NCBI GenBank assembly: GCA_000411415.1
Contig: KE150450.1
Coordinates: 689,787 to 753,786, forward strand
Reading direction: 5' to 3'
DNA length: 64,000 nt
Source of the DNA: Actinomyces sp. HPA0247
Lineage (GTDB): Bacteria; Actinomycetota; Actinomycetes; Actinomycetales; Actinomycetaceae
Part shown: piece by piece, positions 41,451 through 49,925 of the stretch
How the letters are laid out: each line of letters starts with the position of its first letter
Numbering within the stretch: the first letter of the stretch is position 1
Program-made: the position numbers and the translations under genes
Notes under the pieces: generated by a model
What the model was told of the DNA's origin: nothing
Seen by the model: the letters and a program-made list of their open reading frames with translations, nothing else
Databases searched by the model: none

Positions 41451-42632
41451 ACCGAATACACCGGCAATCGCCAATTCGACCTGCAGCTCAACCGGACCTT
41501 CGCACCGATCCTCGACCGCGCGGGCATGGAGACGATCGCGGCCACCGCACTCCCCCAGCTTCGAACAACAGACCAGATCACGGAGCTCGCCCAGGGCCTC
41601 GCCGAGCGCTTCTCCTCCGAGGGCGACGCGGATGCCGCGTGGCGTCTCTACGAGCTCGCGGCCTTCTACCTCGGTGCGGACGACCCCCGTAAGCGGCGCT
41701 TCATCGACGCCATGTCGGCCTCCTTCGACGAGGCCCACCGAGGCCTCGCACTCACCCGTCACGCAGTGCCCTTCGGGGACGGGGAGCTGACCGCGATGCG
41801 GTGGGAGGCGGACCCGACGGACCGCGCGCAGGCCCCGGCAGGTACCCCGACGACGCTCATCATGATGAACGGCTTCGACGGATACGCGGAGGAGATCATC
41901 GACTTCGCGTCCCACTTCCCCACCCGCCCATTCGACACCATCGCCTTCGATGGGCCAGGCCAGGGGCACACGGTCCTGGCGGGCATGCCGCTCGAGCCGC
42001 AGTGGGAGCGCCCGACGAACGCGGTGTTGGACTATTTCGGCATCGAGAGTGCCGCGGCGCTCGGCGTGTCCTTCGGCGGATACCTCGTCACGCGCGCGGC
42101 CGCCTACTGCCCGCGCATCACGCACGTCATCGCCTTCGACATGATGTACCGGCTCCTGGACGGCCTGACGGCGCCACTGCCTCGTCCCCTGCGCCCCATC
42201 GCGGACGCGGTCGTCGGGAACCCGAGGCCCGCATGGCTTATCGACGCCGCGCTGGGCACGGCCTCACGACTCAGCACGGACCTGGGGTGGAAGCTCCAGC
42301 AGGCCTCGCACCTGACCGGGCTGAGCAGGCCGAGCGAGGTGCTGCGGGCGTTTGGCGACTACACGATGAAACCGTTCGAGGGCCGGATCACTCAGCCGTG
42401 CCTGGTCCTGGCCGGCGACGCGGATCAGTACGTGCCCTTCGAGCGGCTGGGCGACGTGCGCCGGGCCTTGGAAAACTCGGCGTCCCTGGACGTGCGCGCA
42501 TTCCGCCACGCGCAGGACCCGGACATGGCGCAGCACTGCCAGATCGGAGACCTTGACCGCGCCTTCGCGATCATGGGCGATTGGCTGCAGGCAGCACCAA
42601 TGAAATCACTCCGCAATTCAATTAGGGTATGA
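41445..42632 (+). CDS. FrsA-like alpha/beta hydrolase
   Basis: 395 residues. A helical N-domain (~1-125) precedes the hydrolase core: IMMNGFDGYAEE (oxyanion), AFDGPGQGHT, nucleophile elbow GVSFGGYL (Ser), LAGDADQYVPFE (Asp), final His in DMAQHC. The domain layout is that of FrsA/2,6-dihydropseudooxynicotine-hydrolase-type esterases. ATG 41445 is supported by GAGAC just before it. Regulated presumably by the divergent TetR gene; the substrate is unknown. Confidence 0.85.
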   Translation: MFTEYTGNRQFDLQLNRTFAPILDRAGMETIAATALPQLRTTDQITELAQGLAERFSSEGDADAAWRLYELAAFYLGADDPRKRRFIDAMSASFDEAHRGLALTRHAVPFGDGELTAMRWEADPTDRAQAPAGTPTTLIMMNGFDGYAEEIIDFASHFPTRPFDTIAFDGPGQGHTVLAGMPLEPQWERPTNAVLDYFGIESAAALGVSFGGYLVTRAAAYCPRITHVIAFDMMYRLLDGLTAPLPRPLRPIADAVVGNPRPAWLIDAALGTASRLSTDLGWKLQQASHLTGLSRPSEVLRAFGDYTMKPFEGRITQPCLVLAGDADQYVPFERLGDVRRALENSASLDVRAFRHAQDPDMAQHCQIGDLDRAFAIMGDWLQAAPMKSLRNSIRV

Positions 42633-42641
42633 GCGCTTCAT

Positions 42642-42662
42642 TTTCGATAACTTTTATCGAAA
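42642..42662. promoter_or_regulatory. AT-rich hairpin upstream of the RloAB pair
   Basis: TTTCGATAA and its exact complement with loop CTT, 26 bases before the rloA start; an operator or the hydrolase terminator. Confidence 0.45.
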
Positions 42663-42688
42663 TCGGATCGATGATGTAGCATATCCCT

Positions 42689-43993
42689 ATGCATCTCCTA
42701 CGATTCACGTTTGAGAACCATCGGTCGTTCCGCGATGAGGCCACCCTCGACCTGACACGGCCCACACTCAAGACGCTCCGCCCCTCCAAGGGCACAGAGT
42801 GGACCGACCACATCCACCACGTTGACGGCATCTACGGCGCAAACGCTTCCGGCAAGACTAACGTTCTCGATGCGCTCCATTACATGCTTGGAGTCATCGG
42901 CTCCTCGGCAACATCGTGGCTCGATGAGCCACAGTTCCCTCGAGCCCCCTTTGCGCTTATCCCGGAACAGATGACAGCTCCCGCTACCTTTGAACTCGAG
43001 TTCATCTACTCCGGGCAACGGTACGACTATCGCTTTGCGACGGACAGTGACGGCATCACCGAAGAGTCACTGCATGTCGTGAGTACTCGATGGAAAGAAG
43101 TGTACTCCCGCAACACTGACGGGCGTGTGAAGGGCCTGAAGGGGATCACTCGAGTTGCGAGACGCGAACTCGCACTTTCCCGCGCCGCCCAGTTCAACCA
43201 TGCATCAGTAACGCCAATCTGGGAAGCTCTCATGCGTGGATTCGACCTTTATCACGTCGGAGACGGGGAAGTTAACGCACGCATTGATCGCATCGCTCGA
43301 CAACTGAAAGAACGGAGTTTAAACCTCAGCGCCCTCGTTACCCTCGCGCAAATCGCAGACACAGGCATCACGCATGTCGAGGTGGAGGAACACGCAATTC
43401 CCCCGCGGTTCGCCCAGCTAGTCGCCCAGATGCTGGCGCCTGCCTCCGACGACAGTCAGGAACAGGCTAGTGATAGCTCGTCAGACGAAGTAGAAGACAT
43501 CAGCAACTACATTGCACGCAACCTCCTATTTCGGCACGGAGAAAGCAGCGGAAGACTCAGAAGCTCCGATGAATCAACCGGCACCATGGCATGGCTCGCA
43601 CTCGGGACAGCTGTCGTTAATGCCCTACGAAAAGGCTGTGTACTTGTTGTTGACGAACTTGGTTCAAGCCTTCATCCTCAACTTTCCCGCCTCATCATCG
43701 ACTGGTTCGATGCCCCTGAGGTAAACACAACAGGCGCACAGCTCATCTTCACCAGCCACGATATGACCCTGCTCGATGCGGGCCGTGGCAGCAGAGCCAA
43801 GCGCGAGCAAGTGTGGTTCGTTGAGAAGGGCAGCAACGGAGCAAGCGAGCTCTTTAACCTTGATGACTTCACACTCCAGAAGGGCAGCAATATCGTCAAA
43901 CAATACCTGGAGGGGCAGTTCGGAGGCGTGCCTTACACAGCGCCCTCCCTGATTCACAACCTACTGAACAGAAACACCGAGGAAATACGGTGA
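42689..43993 (+). CDS. RloA-like AAA ATPase (AbiL-type defence)
   Basis: 434 residues, a COG1106-type ABC/SMC-like ATPase. N-terminal RFTFENHRSFRDEATLDL, Walker A G-A-N-A-S-G-K-T (~50), a signature-like STGTMAWLALG (~290), Walker B VLVVDELGSSLHP (~315) and switch His in IFTSHDMTLLD. The gene is visibly less GC-rich than its neighbours, which suggests transfer. It is followed after 6 bases by rloB. RloA/RloB pairs occur in type I restriction loci and correspond to the abortive-infection pair AbiLi/AbiLii; anti-phage activity is inferred. Confidence 0.88.
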   Translation: MHLLRFTFENHRSFRDEATLDLTRPTLKTLRPSKGTEWTDHIHHVDGIYGANASGKTNVLDALHYMLGVIGSSATSWLDEPQFPRAPFALIPEQMTAPATFELEFIYSGQRYDYRFATDSDGITEESLHVVSTRWKEVYSRNTDGRVKGLKGITRVARRELALSRAAQFNHASVTPIWEALMRGFDLYHVGDGEVNARIDRIARQLKERSLNLSALVTLAQIADTGITHVEVEEHAIPPRFAQLVAQMLAPASDDSQEQASDSSSDEVEDISNYIARNLLFRHGESSGRLRSSDESTGTMAWLALGTAVVNALRKGCVLVVDELGSSLHPQLSRLIIDWFDAPEVNTTGAQLIFTSHDMTLLDAGRGSRAKREQVWFVEKGSNGASELFNLDDFTLQKGSNIVKQYLEGQFGGVPYTAPSLIHNLLNRNTEEIR

Positions 43994-43999
43994 GACCTC

Positions 44000-44584
44000 A
44001 TGGGACGGCCCGGTACACGCAAAACACGTAATCCTAAGAATGTGAAGATCCGCTACGCAGTATTTACCGAAGGTCTCGTCACCGAACGGCAGTACCTGGA
44101 GCTTCTATACCAACAGATTCGCCCTAAGCACGCGACAATCAAAATTCACGCCATCGGCGGAGAACCGTCACGAGTGCTCAAGGAATGCAATAAAGCACTG
44201 CGAAAAGACGATTTCGACCATGCAATCCTTATCGTCGATGTTGACCAACACCAGAGACTCGATGAAGTATTGACTAGTTGCAGAAATTCATCTGAAGTTG
44301 ACGCTATCGTCTCCAACCCTTGCTTTGAGCTCTGGCTCCTCTGGCACACGCAAAATCAAACGGGGTACATCGAATCACGGGGTTGCGTCAATCTTGCTCA
44401 CCGCGCCAAAGTGACGGACGAGAAGGCTCTCACTACCCAGTTCCCCCACGCCAACTACGAAGCAGCCATAGAACGGGCGCGCAAAGCGTGGCCAGGCCTT
44501 ACCCCCAACGAAAAAGAACCCAATCCTTCCTCTGCTATGCCATGGTTCATCGATCTGCTGGTATCTCCCCCGAAGGAGAAGTAG
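44000..44584 (+). CDS. RloB-like TOPRIM protein (AbiL-type defence)
   Basis: 194 residues. A basic head (MGRPGTRKTRNPKN) is followed by a TOPRIM-type pattern: catalytic Glu in VFTEGLVTERQYLELL, acidic pair in ILIVDVDQH and the RloB hallmark SNPCFELWLLWH. It is probably the nuclease or effector of the pair, with RloA as sensor ATPase, by analogy with related ATPase/TOPRIM systems. It stops one base before the convergent HAD gene. Confidence 0.88.
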   Translation: MGRPGTRKTRNPKNVKIRYAVFTEGLVTERQYLELLYQQIRPKHATIKIHAIGGEPSRVLKECNKALRKDDFDHAILIVDVDQHQRLDEVLTSCRNSSEVDAIVSNPCFELWLLWHTQNQTGYIESRGCVNLAHRAKVTDEKALTTQFPHANYEAAIERARKAWPGLTPNEKEPNPSSAMPWFIDLLVSPPKEK

Positions 44585-44585
44585 C

Positions 44586-45503
44586 TCAGCGGCCGCCGAC
44601 CCCGCAGCGGCGCATGATCGCGTGCATGACGGCGGCGGCACCATCGTTTTCGACGGCGGCCGTCACGTGATTGGCGTGGGCGCGCACCTCCTCGGAGGCA
44701 CCACCCATGGCGACGCCGAAGGCCGCCCACTCAATCATCGCAATGTCGTTCGTGCCGTCCCCCACGGCGACGGTTCCAGACGCGGGAACGCCCAGTCGCG
44801 CACGCAGCGACTCCAGCCCGGTCGCCTTGGTCACGCCGAGCGGCTCGATGTCCGCCCACGACGTCCAGCCGACGAACACCTCGTGTGTGCGCGACACGTC
44901 CAAGGACGACAGGATCCGATCAAACTCCTCGCGATCCACGTCGGCGGCGCGCACGACGATCTTCGGGGTCGGCGTGGAGGCCAGCTCCTCCATCGACACG
45001 ATGCGATGCTCGATGCCCTCGATCTCGTTGTTCGGGAACGGGGCGGACAGCAGGATGTCGGGGTGCGGCATCGACGCGAACACGGCACCCGGAATCGCAG
45101 AGGCAATCTCCTCCAGGCATGCCCCCGGAACGAAGGTGCGCTCCTCGACGATCTCGCACTTCCCGCCGCTCACGCGCACGAGCGTCGCGCCGTTATTACA
45201 CAGCGCCCACCCGTCCGTGAAGTCGAGGGCCCCCAGGACCGGGATGACGCCCTCGAGCGCACGTCCCGACGCGATGAGCACGTGCGCGCCCGCGGCGGCG
45301 AGGCCGTGGATCCCCTCCAGGACGCGCGGCGTCGCCCCCGCGGGGGTCAGGATCGTGCCGTCGATGTCGAGCGCGACCAGCGCCTGGCCCGCCGACGTCG
45401 GAAAGTCGGCGGGCAGGGCGGCCGAGGCCTCGTCGAGGAGAACCTCGAAGGGGCGAGCGACTTCCCCGGTGGAGGGGACCGTCAGGAAGCGCTCTTGGCT
45501 CAT
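44586..45503 (-). CDS. Cof-type HAD hydrolase
   Basis: 305 residues. HAD motif [12 protein letters not shown] (~45), motif II SGRA, C2-type cap (~120-225), Lys in [11 protein letters not shown] and motif [14 protein letters not shown]. The family dephosphorylates sugar phosphates and flavin precursors; the substrate is open. The ATG overlaps the serS stop (ATGA), so it is co-translated with seryl-tRNA synthetase. HAD genes near serS are common in actinobacteria. Confidence 0.9.
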   Translation of the reverse strand: MSQERFLTVPSTGEVARPFEVLLDEASAALPADFPTSAGQALVALDIDGTILTPAGATPRVLEGIHGLAAAGAHVLIASGRALEGVIPVLGALDFTDGWALCNNGATLVRVSGGKCEIVEERTFVPGACLEEIASAIPGAVFASMPHPDILLSAPFPNNEIEGIEHRIVSMEELASTPTPKIVVRAADVDREEFDRILSSLDVSRTHEVFVGWTSWADIEPLGVTKATGLESLRARLGVPASGTVAVGDGTNDIAMIEWAAFGVAMGGASEEVRAHANHVTAAVENDGAAAVMHAIMRRCGVGGR

Positions 45504-46777
45504 CGAGCGACCGGGGTCAGGACCTCGAGTCCACCCAGGTAGGGGCGCAGGGCCTCGGGCACGTAGATCGAGCCGTCCGCCTGCTGGTGGTTCTCCAGGA
45601 AGGCGACGATCCAGCGGGTCGTGGCCAGCGTGCCGTTGAGCGTGGCGACCGCGGCCATGCCATCCTCGCGGCGCTCGCGAATGCCGAGGCGGCGCGCCTG
45701 GAAGGTCGTGCAGTTCGAGGTCGAGGTGACCTCCATGTAGCGCTCCTGGGTGGGCAGCCACGCCTCGCAGTCGAACTTGCGGGCGGCCGAGGTTCCCAGG
45801 TCGCCGGCGGCCGTGTCGATGACGCGGTAGGGCAGCTCGACCTTGGCCAGCATCTCCTCTTCCCACGCGAGGAAGCGCTCGTGCTCAGCGGCGGCGTCCT
45901 CGGGGCGGCAGTAGCTGAACATTTCAGCCTTGTTGAACTGGTGGACGCGGATGATACCGCGCGTGTCCTTGCCCGCAGAGCCGGCCTCGCGGCGGTAGCA
46001 GGTGGACCAGCCCATGTAGCGCTTGGGGCCGGCGCTCAGGTCGAGGATCTCGTCGGCGTGGTAGCCGGCGAGGGCCACCTCGGACGTGCCCGTCAGGTAC
46101 AGGTCGTCGGCGGGCAGGTAGTAGATCTCGTCGGAGTGCTCGTTGAGGAAGCCGGTGCCGCCCATAATCTGCGGGGTGACCAGCGTCGGGGTCATCATCG
46201 GCACGAAGCCGTTGGCCAGCGCCTGATCCATCGCCATCGTCATGATGGCCAGCTCGAGGCGGGCGCCGATGCCCTTGAGGTAGTAGAAGCGGGCGCCGGA
46301 GACCTTCGCGCCGCGCTTGGTGTCGATCGCGTCCAGGCCCTCACCCAGCGCGAGGTGATCCTGGGGCTCGAAGCCCTCGGCCGCGAAGTCGCGAGGGGCG
46401 GGTCCCTCGTGGCGCAGGACCACGAAGTCATCCTCACCGCCGACGGGCACACCGTCGAGAACGAGGTTCGGCAGGAGGCGGGCGAGGCGGTCGGCCTCGG
46501 CGTCGGCAGCGTTCGCGGCGGCCTCGGCGGCCTTCACCTGCTCGGCGAGCTCCTTGGCCTTGGCCAGGATCGCCGGACGCTCCTCCTTGGAGGCGCGACC
46601 CACGGACTTAGAGACCTCTTTCTGGGTGGCTCGCAGCGTCTCGAAGGCCTGGAGGGCCTCGCGACGGGCGGCGTCGGCCTCGATGATTTCATCGACGAGG
46701 CCGGGGTTGGCTCCGCGGGCGCGCTGGGAGGCGCGGGCGGGTTCGGGGTTTTCACGCAGGGCACGCACATCAATCAT
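45500..46777 (-). CDS. serS: Seryl-tRNA synthetase
   Basis: 425 residues, class II synthetase. The N-terminal long coiled-coil arm (~27-105, [20 protein letters not shown]) clamps the tRNA-Ser extra arm. Catalytic motif 2 is [24 protein letters not shown] and motif 3 [20 protein letters not shown] (longer strings cited only by their ends: [22 protein letters not shown]). ATG 46777 is used; a start 9 bases upstream has no better signal. It is divergent from the DAG kinase gene. Confidence 0.97.
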   Translation of the reverse strand: MIDVRALRENPEPARASQRARGANPGLVDEIIEADAARREALQAFETLRATQKEVSKSVGRASKEERPAILAKAKELAEQVKAAEAAANAADAEADRLARLLPNLVLDGVPVGGEDDFVVLRHEGPAPRDFAAEGFEPQDHLALGEGLDAIDTKRGAKVSGARFYYLKGIGARLELAIMTMAMDQALANGFVPMMTPTLVTPQIMGGTGFLNEHSDEIYYLPADDLYLTGTSEVALAGYHADEILDLSAGPKRYMGWSTCYRREAGSAGKDTRGIIRVHQFNKAEMFSYCRPEDAAAEHERFLAWEEEMLAKVELPYRVIDTAAGDLGTSAARKFDCEAWLPTQERYMEVTSTSNCTTFQARRLGIRERREDGMAAVATLNGTLATTRWIVAFLENHQQADGSIYVPEALRPYLGGLEVLTPVAR

Positions 46778-46852
46778 GCATCCCATCCTATGCCAGGTGG
46801 CATCCCGTGTCCCATATCGGGCCAGCTATGAATTCAACACACCAGGTCAAGG

Positions 46853-47033
46853 TTATGCACAAACCACATGCCTGTTATCCTCAAAAGCCTGAAAGTTATC
46901 CACCTTTGGTGCATAACCGTGTGGACAAGATGATGCTGGGTGCACACCAGGCAGGCGCTTATGACACGAAGTACAACGAAAAGCCACTTCACAACCCGTC
47001 CACAGGGCACCCGCAGGCTACGCTTGTGGATAT
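46853..47033. promoter_or_regulatory. Cluster of DnaA-box-like sites between serS and the DAG kinase gene
   Basis: TTATGCACA (46853), TTATCCACC (46896), GGTGCATAA (46908), TGTGGACAA (46920, exact), CCGTCCACA (46996) and TGTGGATAT (47025) match TTATCCACA/TTGTCCACA on either strand with 0-2 changes. GGTTATGCAC and GTGCATAACC form an inverted pair at 46851 and 46909. Confidence 0.5.
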
Positions 47034-48327
47034 GGACGCAACACCCTGGGTACTCGCCGCGGTCGCCGGAGCCGGAGCGATCGGCGTCGCGCGCCTAGCA
47101 ACCGCCCTCAGCCGTCGGCACCGCCGCCGCCAAGCCCTCGAAGTCCCCGCCTCCGTGGACGACCCCACGCGCGGACGGCCGCGTCCCTGGATCATCATGA
47201 ATCCCTCCAAGCACGAGGATCCCCAGGCCTTCAAAGACCGCATCAACCGCAAGGCCAAGGAACTGGGCATCGACCACGTGCACTGGCGCGAAACCACCCG
47301 CGAGGACCCAGGCACCGGCCAGGCCGTGCGCGCCCTTGAGGAGGGTGCCACTGTCGTCATCGCCGCGGGCGGAGACGGAACCGTCCGCGCCGTCGCGGCC
47401 GGCATGGCCGGATCCGGCGTACGCATGGGCATCATCCCCGTGGGCACGGGCAACGTCCTGGCCGGCAACCTGTCTATCCCCGACAACCCCGCGCAGGCCC
47501 TCGCCATCGCACTCGACCGCAATCACCGCGCCGTCGACCTGGCCTGGGTGCGCGTCGAAGACGCCACGCAGGAATCCGATCAGCCCGCCGAAGGTGGCCT
47601 CCGCCTCGCCGCGCACGCCGCGCTGCACCCCGAGGACACTCTTCAGGACGAGGCTGCCCCGGCCTCGTCGAACGAGCCGCGCGCAGACGAGTACGCGTGC
47701 CTCGTCGTCGCGGGAATGGGCTACGACGGCGAGACCATGGCCGACACGGATCCCGAGCTGAAGAAGCGCATCGGGTGGATCGCCTACGTGTGGGCGGGCC
47801 TGGGGGCGATGGGCGCCCCGCGCATGAAGGCCCGCCTGACCCTGCGTTCCCCCGCCGCAGCCGCGCCGGACCCCCTCGGGATCGGCGACCAGATCTCCGG
47901 TTCCGTCATCCACGAGGCCGGGGACGTCGCGGACGAGGTCACCGAGGTCGAGGCGCGATCCGTCATGTTCGCCAACGCCGGCGAGATGAAGATGCTCATC
48001 CTGGCACCCGACGCGAATCTGTCGGACGGCCTCATCGACGTGATCGCCGTCGACGCGCAGGCTGGTCTGCTCGGATGGGCGGACGTGACATGGAAGATGC
48101 TCGGCCAGCTGATCGGGCTTCGCCCCGTGAACCTGCCCGTCGCGACGGGCACGGTCGCCTTCCGCCAAGCGAAGGGCGCATCAGTGACAAGCAAGGAAGC
48201 CCAGGTGTGCCAGGTGGACGGGGACGCAATCGGCGTCGCCCACACCATGCACGTTCGCATGCAGGCGGGTGCCCTCGACATCGCCGTTCCCGCTGAGCGC
48301 ACGTGGATGGAGCTGCTGCCGAGCTGA
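47032..48327 (+). CDS. Diacylglycerol kinase-like lipid kinase
   Basis: 431 residues. One N-terminal hydrophobic helix (WVLAAVAGAGAIGVARLA) anchors it. The catalytic domain begins RPWIIMNPSK and has the ATP loop AAGGDGTVRAVAAG and IPVGTGNVLAGNL, then the acidic-insert domain interrupted by an Ala/Glu-rich segment (~190-220) and the conserved C-terminal CQVDGDAIG. It is of YegS/DgkB type. It may recycle diacylglycerol or phosphorylate a related lipid. ATG 47032 begins directly with the helix; no strong ribosome site is visible. Confidence 0.88.
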   Translation: MDATPWVLAAVAGAGAIGVARLATALSRRHRRRQALEVPASVDDPTRGRPRPWIIMNPSKHEDPQAFKDRINRKAKELGIDHVHWRETTREDPGTGQAVRALEEGATVVIAAGGDGTVRAVAAGMAGSGVRMGIIPVGTGNVLAGNLSIPDNPAQALAIALDRNHRAVDLAWVRVEDATQESDQPAEGGLRLAAHAALHPEDTLQDEAAPASSNEPRADEYACLVVAGMGYDGETMADTDPELKKRIGWIAYVWAGLGAMGAPRMKARLTLRSPAAAAPDPLGIGDQISGSVIHEAGDVADEVTEVEARSVMFANAGEMKMLILAPDANLSDGLIDVIAVDAQAGLLGWADVTWKMLGQLIGLRPVNLPVATGTVAFRQAKGASVTSKEAQVCQVDGDAIGVAHTMHVRMQAGALDIAVPAERTWMELLPS

Positions 48328-48376
48328 GCCCGCTTCCTTACGCGATGCGTGCCGCGCACGAGCCTGTTGTCAAGTA

Positions 48377-48489
48377 GCAGTGCACTACTGAGCGCAGCAT
48401 TGCACTACTTCGCGTGGCATTCCACTAGATAGGAAGCAGTGCAATGCCCCCACAACTAGTGCATTGCTGCTGCATCTAGTGCAGCGCTG
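48377..48489. repeat. Head-to-head 20-bp-period array with TGCACTA core
   Basis: Direct units at 48377, 48397 and 48417 (GCAGTGCACTACT, GCATTGCACTACT, GCATTCCACTAGA), spaced exactly 20; inverted units CTAGTGCATTGC at 48456 and CTAGTGCAGCGC at 48476, also 20 apart; and GCAGTGCAATGC at 48436 between. Same layout as the array at 11106. Confidence 0.75.
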
Positions 48490-48577
48490 CAGGATCTGCG
48501 CCCTTTTGAACGCCGGCAGGGACGTTGTCGGCAGCAAGTGCCACGATGACGCTTGTGACCGATGAGGTGTTACACCC

Positions 48578-48660
48578 GATCGGGAAGATTCAACCCCTTC
48601 TGATCGGGTTGAATCTTCCCGATCAGGTTGAATCTCCCCAAAACGGGTTGAATCCCGACG
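48578..48660. repeat. Hairpin plus direct repeats with GGTTGAATC core
   Basis: GATCGGGAAGATTCAACCC (48578-48596) pairs perfectly with 48606-48624. The core GGTTGAATC then recurs at 48607, 48626 and 48646 (19- and 20-base steps). One inverted and three direct units. Confidence 0.8.
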
Positions 48661-48725
48661 ATAGTACACAAGGTATCGAGGTGCGCCGCGATGTGGGCCC
48701 GCAAAACATCAAGAAACCTGACGCG

Positions 48726-49733
48726 TCAGGCCAGCGGCCACGACGGCGCGCTGCCAACAGCCTCGCCCGTGCCATCCCCGCCGTGCAGCAGATCCGCGAC
48801 CCACGCGCGGCCCGCGCGGAAGGCCTCGTCCGTGGTGCCCGGAGTAACCGCCGCGCGCACGCCGTCGACGCGCGGGTAGGAGCCCATGAAACGCACCTCC
48901 GGCGAATAGCGGTGCAGGCCCACGAGGGCCGCCTGGACGCGCTCCTCGCGAATGTGGCCGACGATGTCGATGCTGAACGTGTAGTTGCCGAGGCCGTCCC
49001 CGCTCGGGCGCGACTCAATGCGCGACAGGTCGACGCCGCGCGCCGAGAACTGCTCAAGGAGGGTCAGCAGCGCACCCGACTCGTTGACTGGCAGGGCCAC
49101 CTGGATGGTCGTCTTATCCGCGCCGGTCGGCGGGGGCACCACGCCGGGGCGGGCCACCAGGACGAAGCGGGTGATCGCGCCCGGATTGTCGGCGACGTCG
49201 GTGAACAGGGCCTCAAGGCCGTAGGTGTTGACGGAGACCGCGTTGCACAGGGCAGCATCGAAGGAGGCGTCGCCGTCGGAGAGCAGCTCGGCGGCGGCAG
49301 CCGTCGACGTCGCGGGCACGTGAATCGCGCCCGGGAAGGTCTCTTCGACCCATCCGCGGCACTGCGCCCACGCGTGCGGGTGAGTGCCGATGCGGCGGAT
49401 ATCCTCGGGGCGCGTGCCCGGCAGGACGGCCAGCTGGAAGACGACGTGCACGTGCATCTCGGCGACGATGACGAGGGGGTCGCCGTGCGAGAGGGAATCC
49501 AGCGTCGCGTTGACACCGCCCTCGATGGAGTTTTCGATCGGGACGACGGCCCGGTCGGCCTCGCCGCGGCGCACCGCCGCGAGCGCCTGGGGGGCGCTCG
49601 TCATGGGCATGAGGACGGCTCCGGCGGGGGCGACCTGGTGGACGGCCTGTTCGGTAAAGGTGCCGAAGGGGCCGAGGAAGGCGATACGAAGCTTGTCACC
49701 GAGGGGCGCGGGGCCGGGAATGTTCGTCGTCAT
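48726..49733 (-). CDS. pheA: Prephenate dehydratase
   Basis: 335 residues. It converts prephenate to phenylpyruvate for phenylalanine. The catalytic domain starts IAFLGPFGTFTEQA and has PIENSIEGGVNATLD and the invariant ITRF motif (Thr-Arg-Phe) near residue 190; the ACT regulatory domain carries the ESRP motif in LSRIESRPSGDG that binds Phe. The C-terminal tail (~300-335) is longer than usual. ATG 49733 is used; the frame is open upstream but without similarity. It converges with the DAG kinase gene, near serS, as in other actinobacteria. Confidence 0.96.
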   Translation of the reverse strand: MTTNIPGPAPLGDKLRIAFLGPFGTFTEQAVHQVAPAGAVLMPMTSAPQALAAVRRGEADRAVVPIENSIEGGVNATLDSLSHGDPLVIVAEMHVHVVFQLAVLPGTRPEDIRRIGTHPHAWAQCRGWVEETFPGAIHVPATSTAAAAELLSDGDASFDAALCNAVSVNTYGLEALFTDVADNPGAITRFVLVARPGVVPPPTGADKTTIQVALPVNESGALLTLLEQFSARGVDLSRIESRPSGDGLGNYTFSIDIVGHIREERVQAALVGLHRYSPEVRFMGSYPRVDGVRAAVTPGTTDEAFRAGRAWVADLLHGGDGTGEAVGSAPSWPLA

Positions 49734-49841
49734 GGTGTCAAGGGTAACGAGAGCATCGCGCGCGGTGCGCCCTCGTTTCAGCGCCGGGGGCGCATTGTGG
49801 CCAATCGCGCGGGATTCGAGGGGCGCGCGGACCTCGTGCGA

Positions 49842-49883
49842 GCACGCCCGGGAATAGGCACGCCCGGGAATAGGCACGCCCCC
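49842..49883. repeat. Short tandem repeat upstream of pheA
   Basis: GCACGCCCGGGAATAG twice in tandem (49842, 49858) plus a partial third unit. No function seen. Confidence 0.7.
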
Positions 49884-49925
49884 GGGAGGCAGGTCACGCA
49901 CACCCCCAGGCAAGCGGTTCGGGCC

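Larger units (their letters stand above)
48328..48725. other. 398-base gap between convergent genes, filled with repeat arrays
   Basis: No gene. It contains a 20-bp-period array (48377-48489) and an inverted/direct array with GGTTGAATC (48578-48660), described separately. Confidence 0.6.

Noticed and set aside
42689-44584. PARIS-type (AriA/AriB) defence pair
   Set aside because: The second protein has the RloB hallmark SNPCFELWLL rather than a DUF4435 pattern; the RloAB/AbiL assignment fits better.
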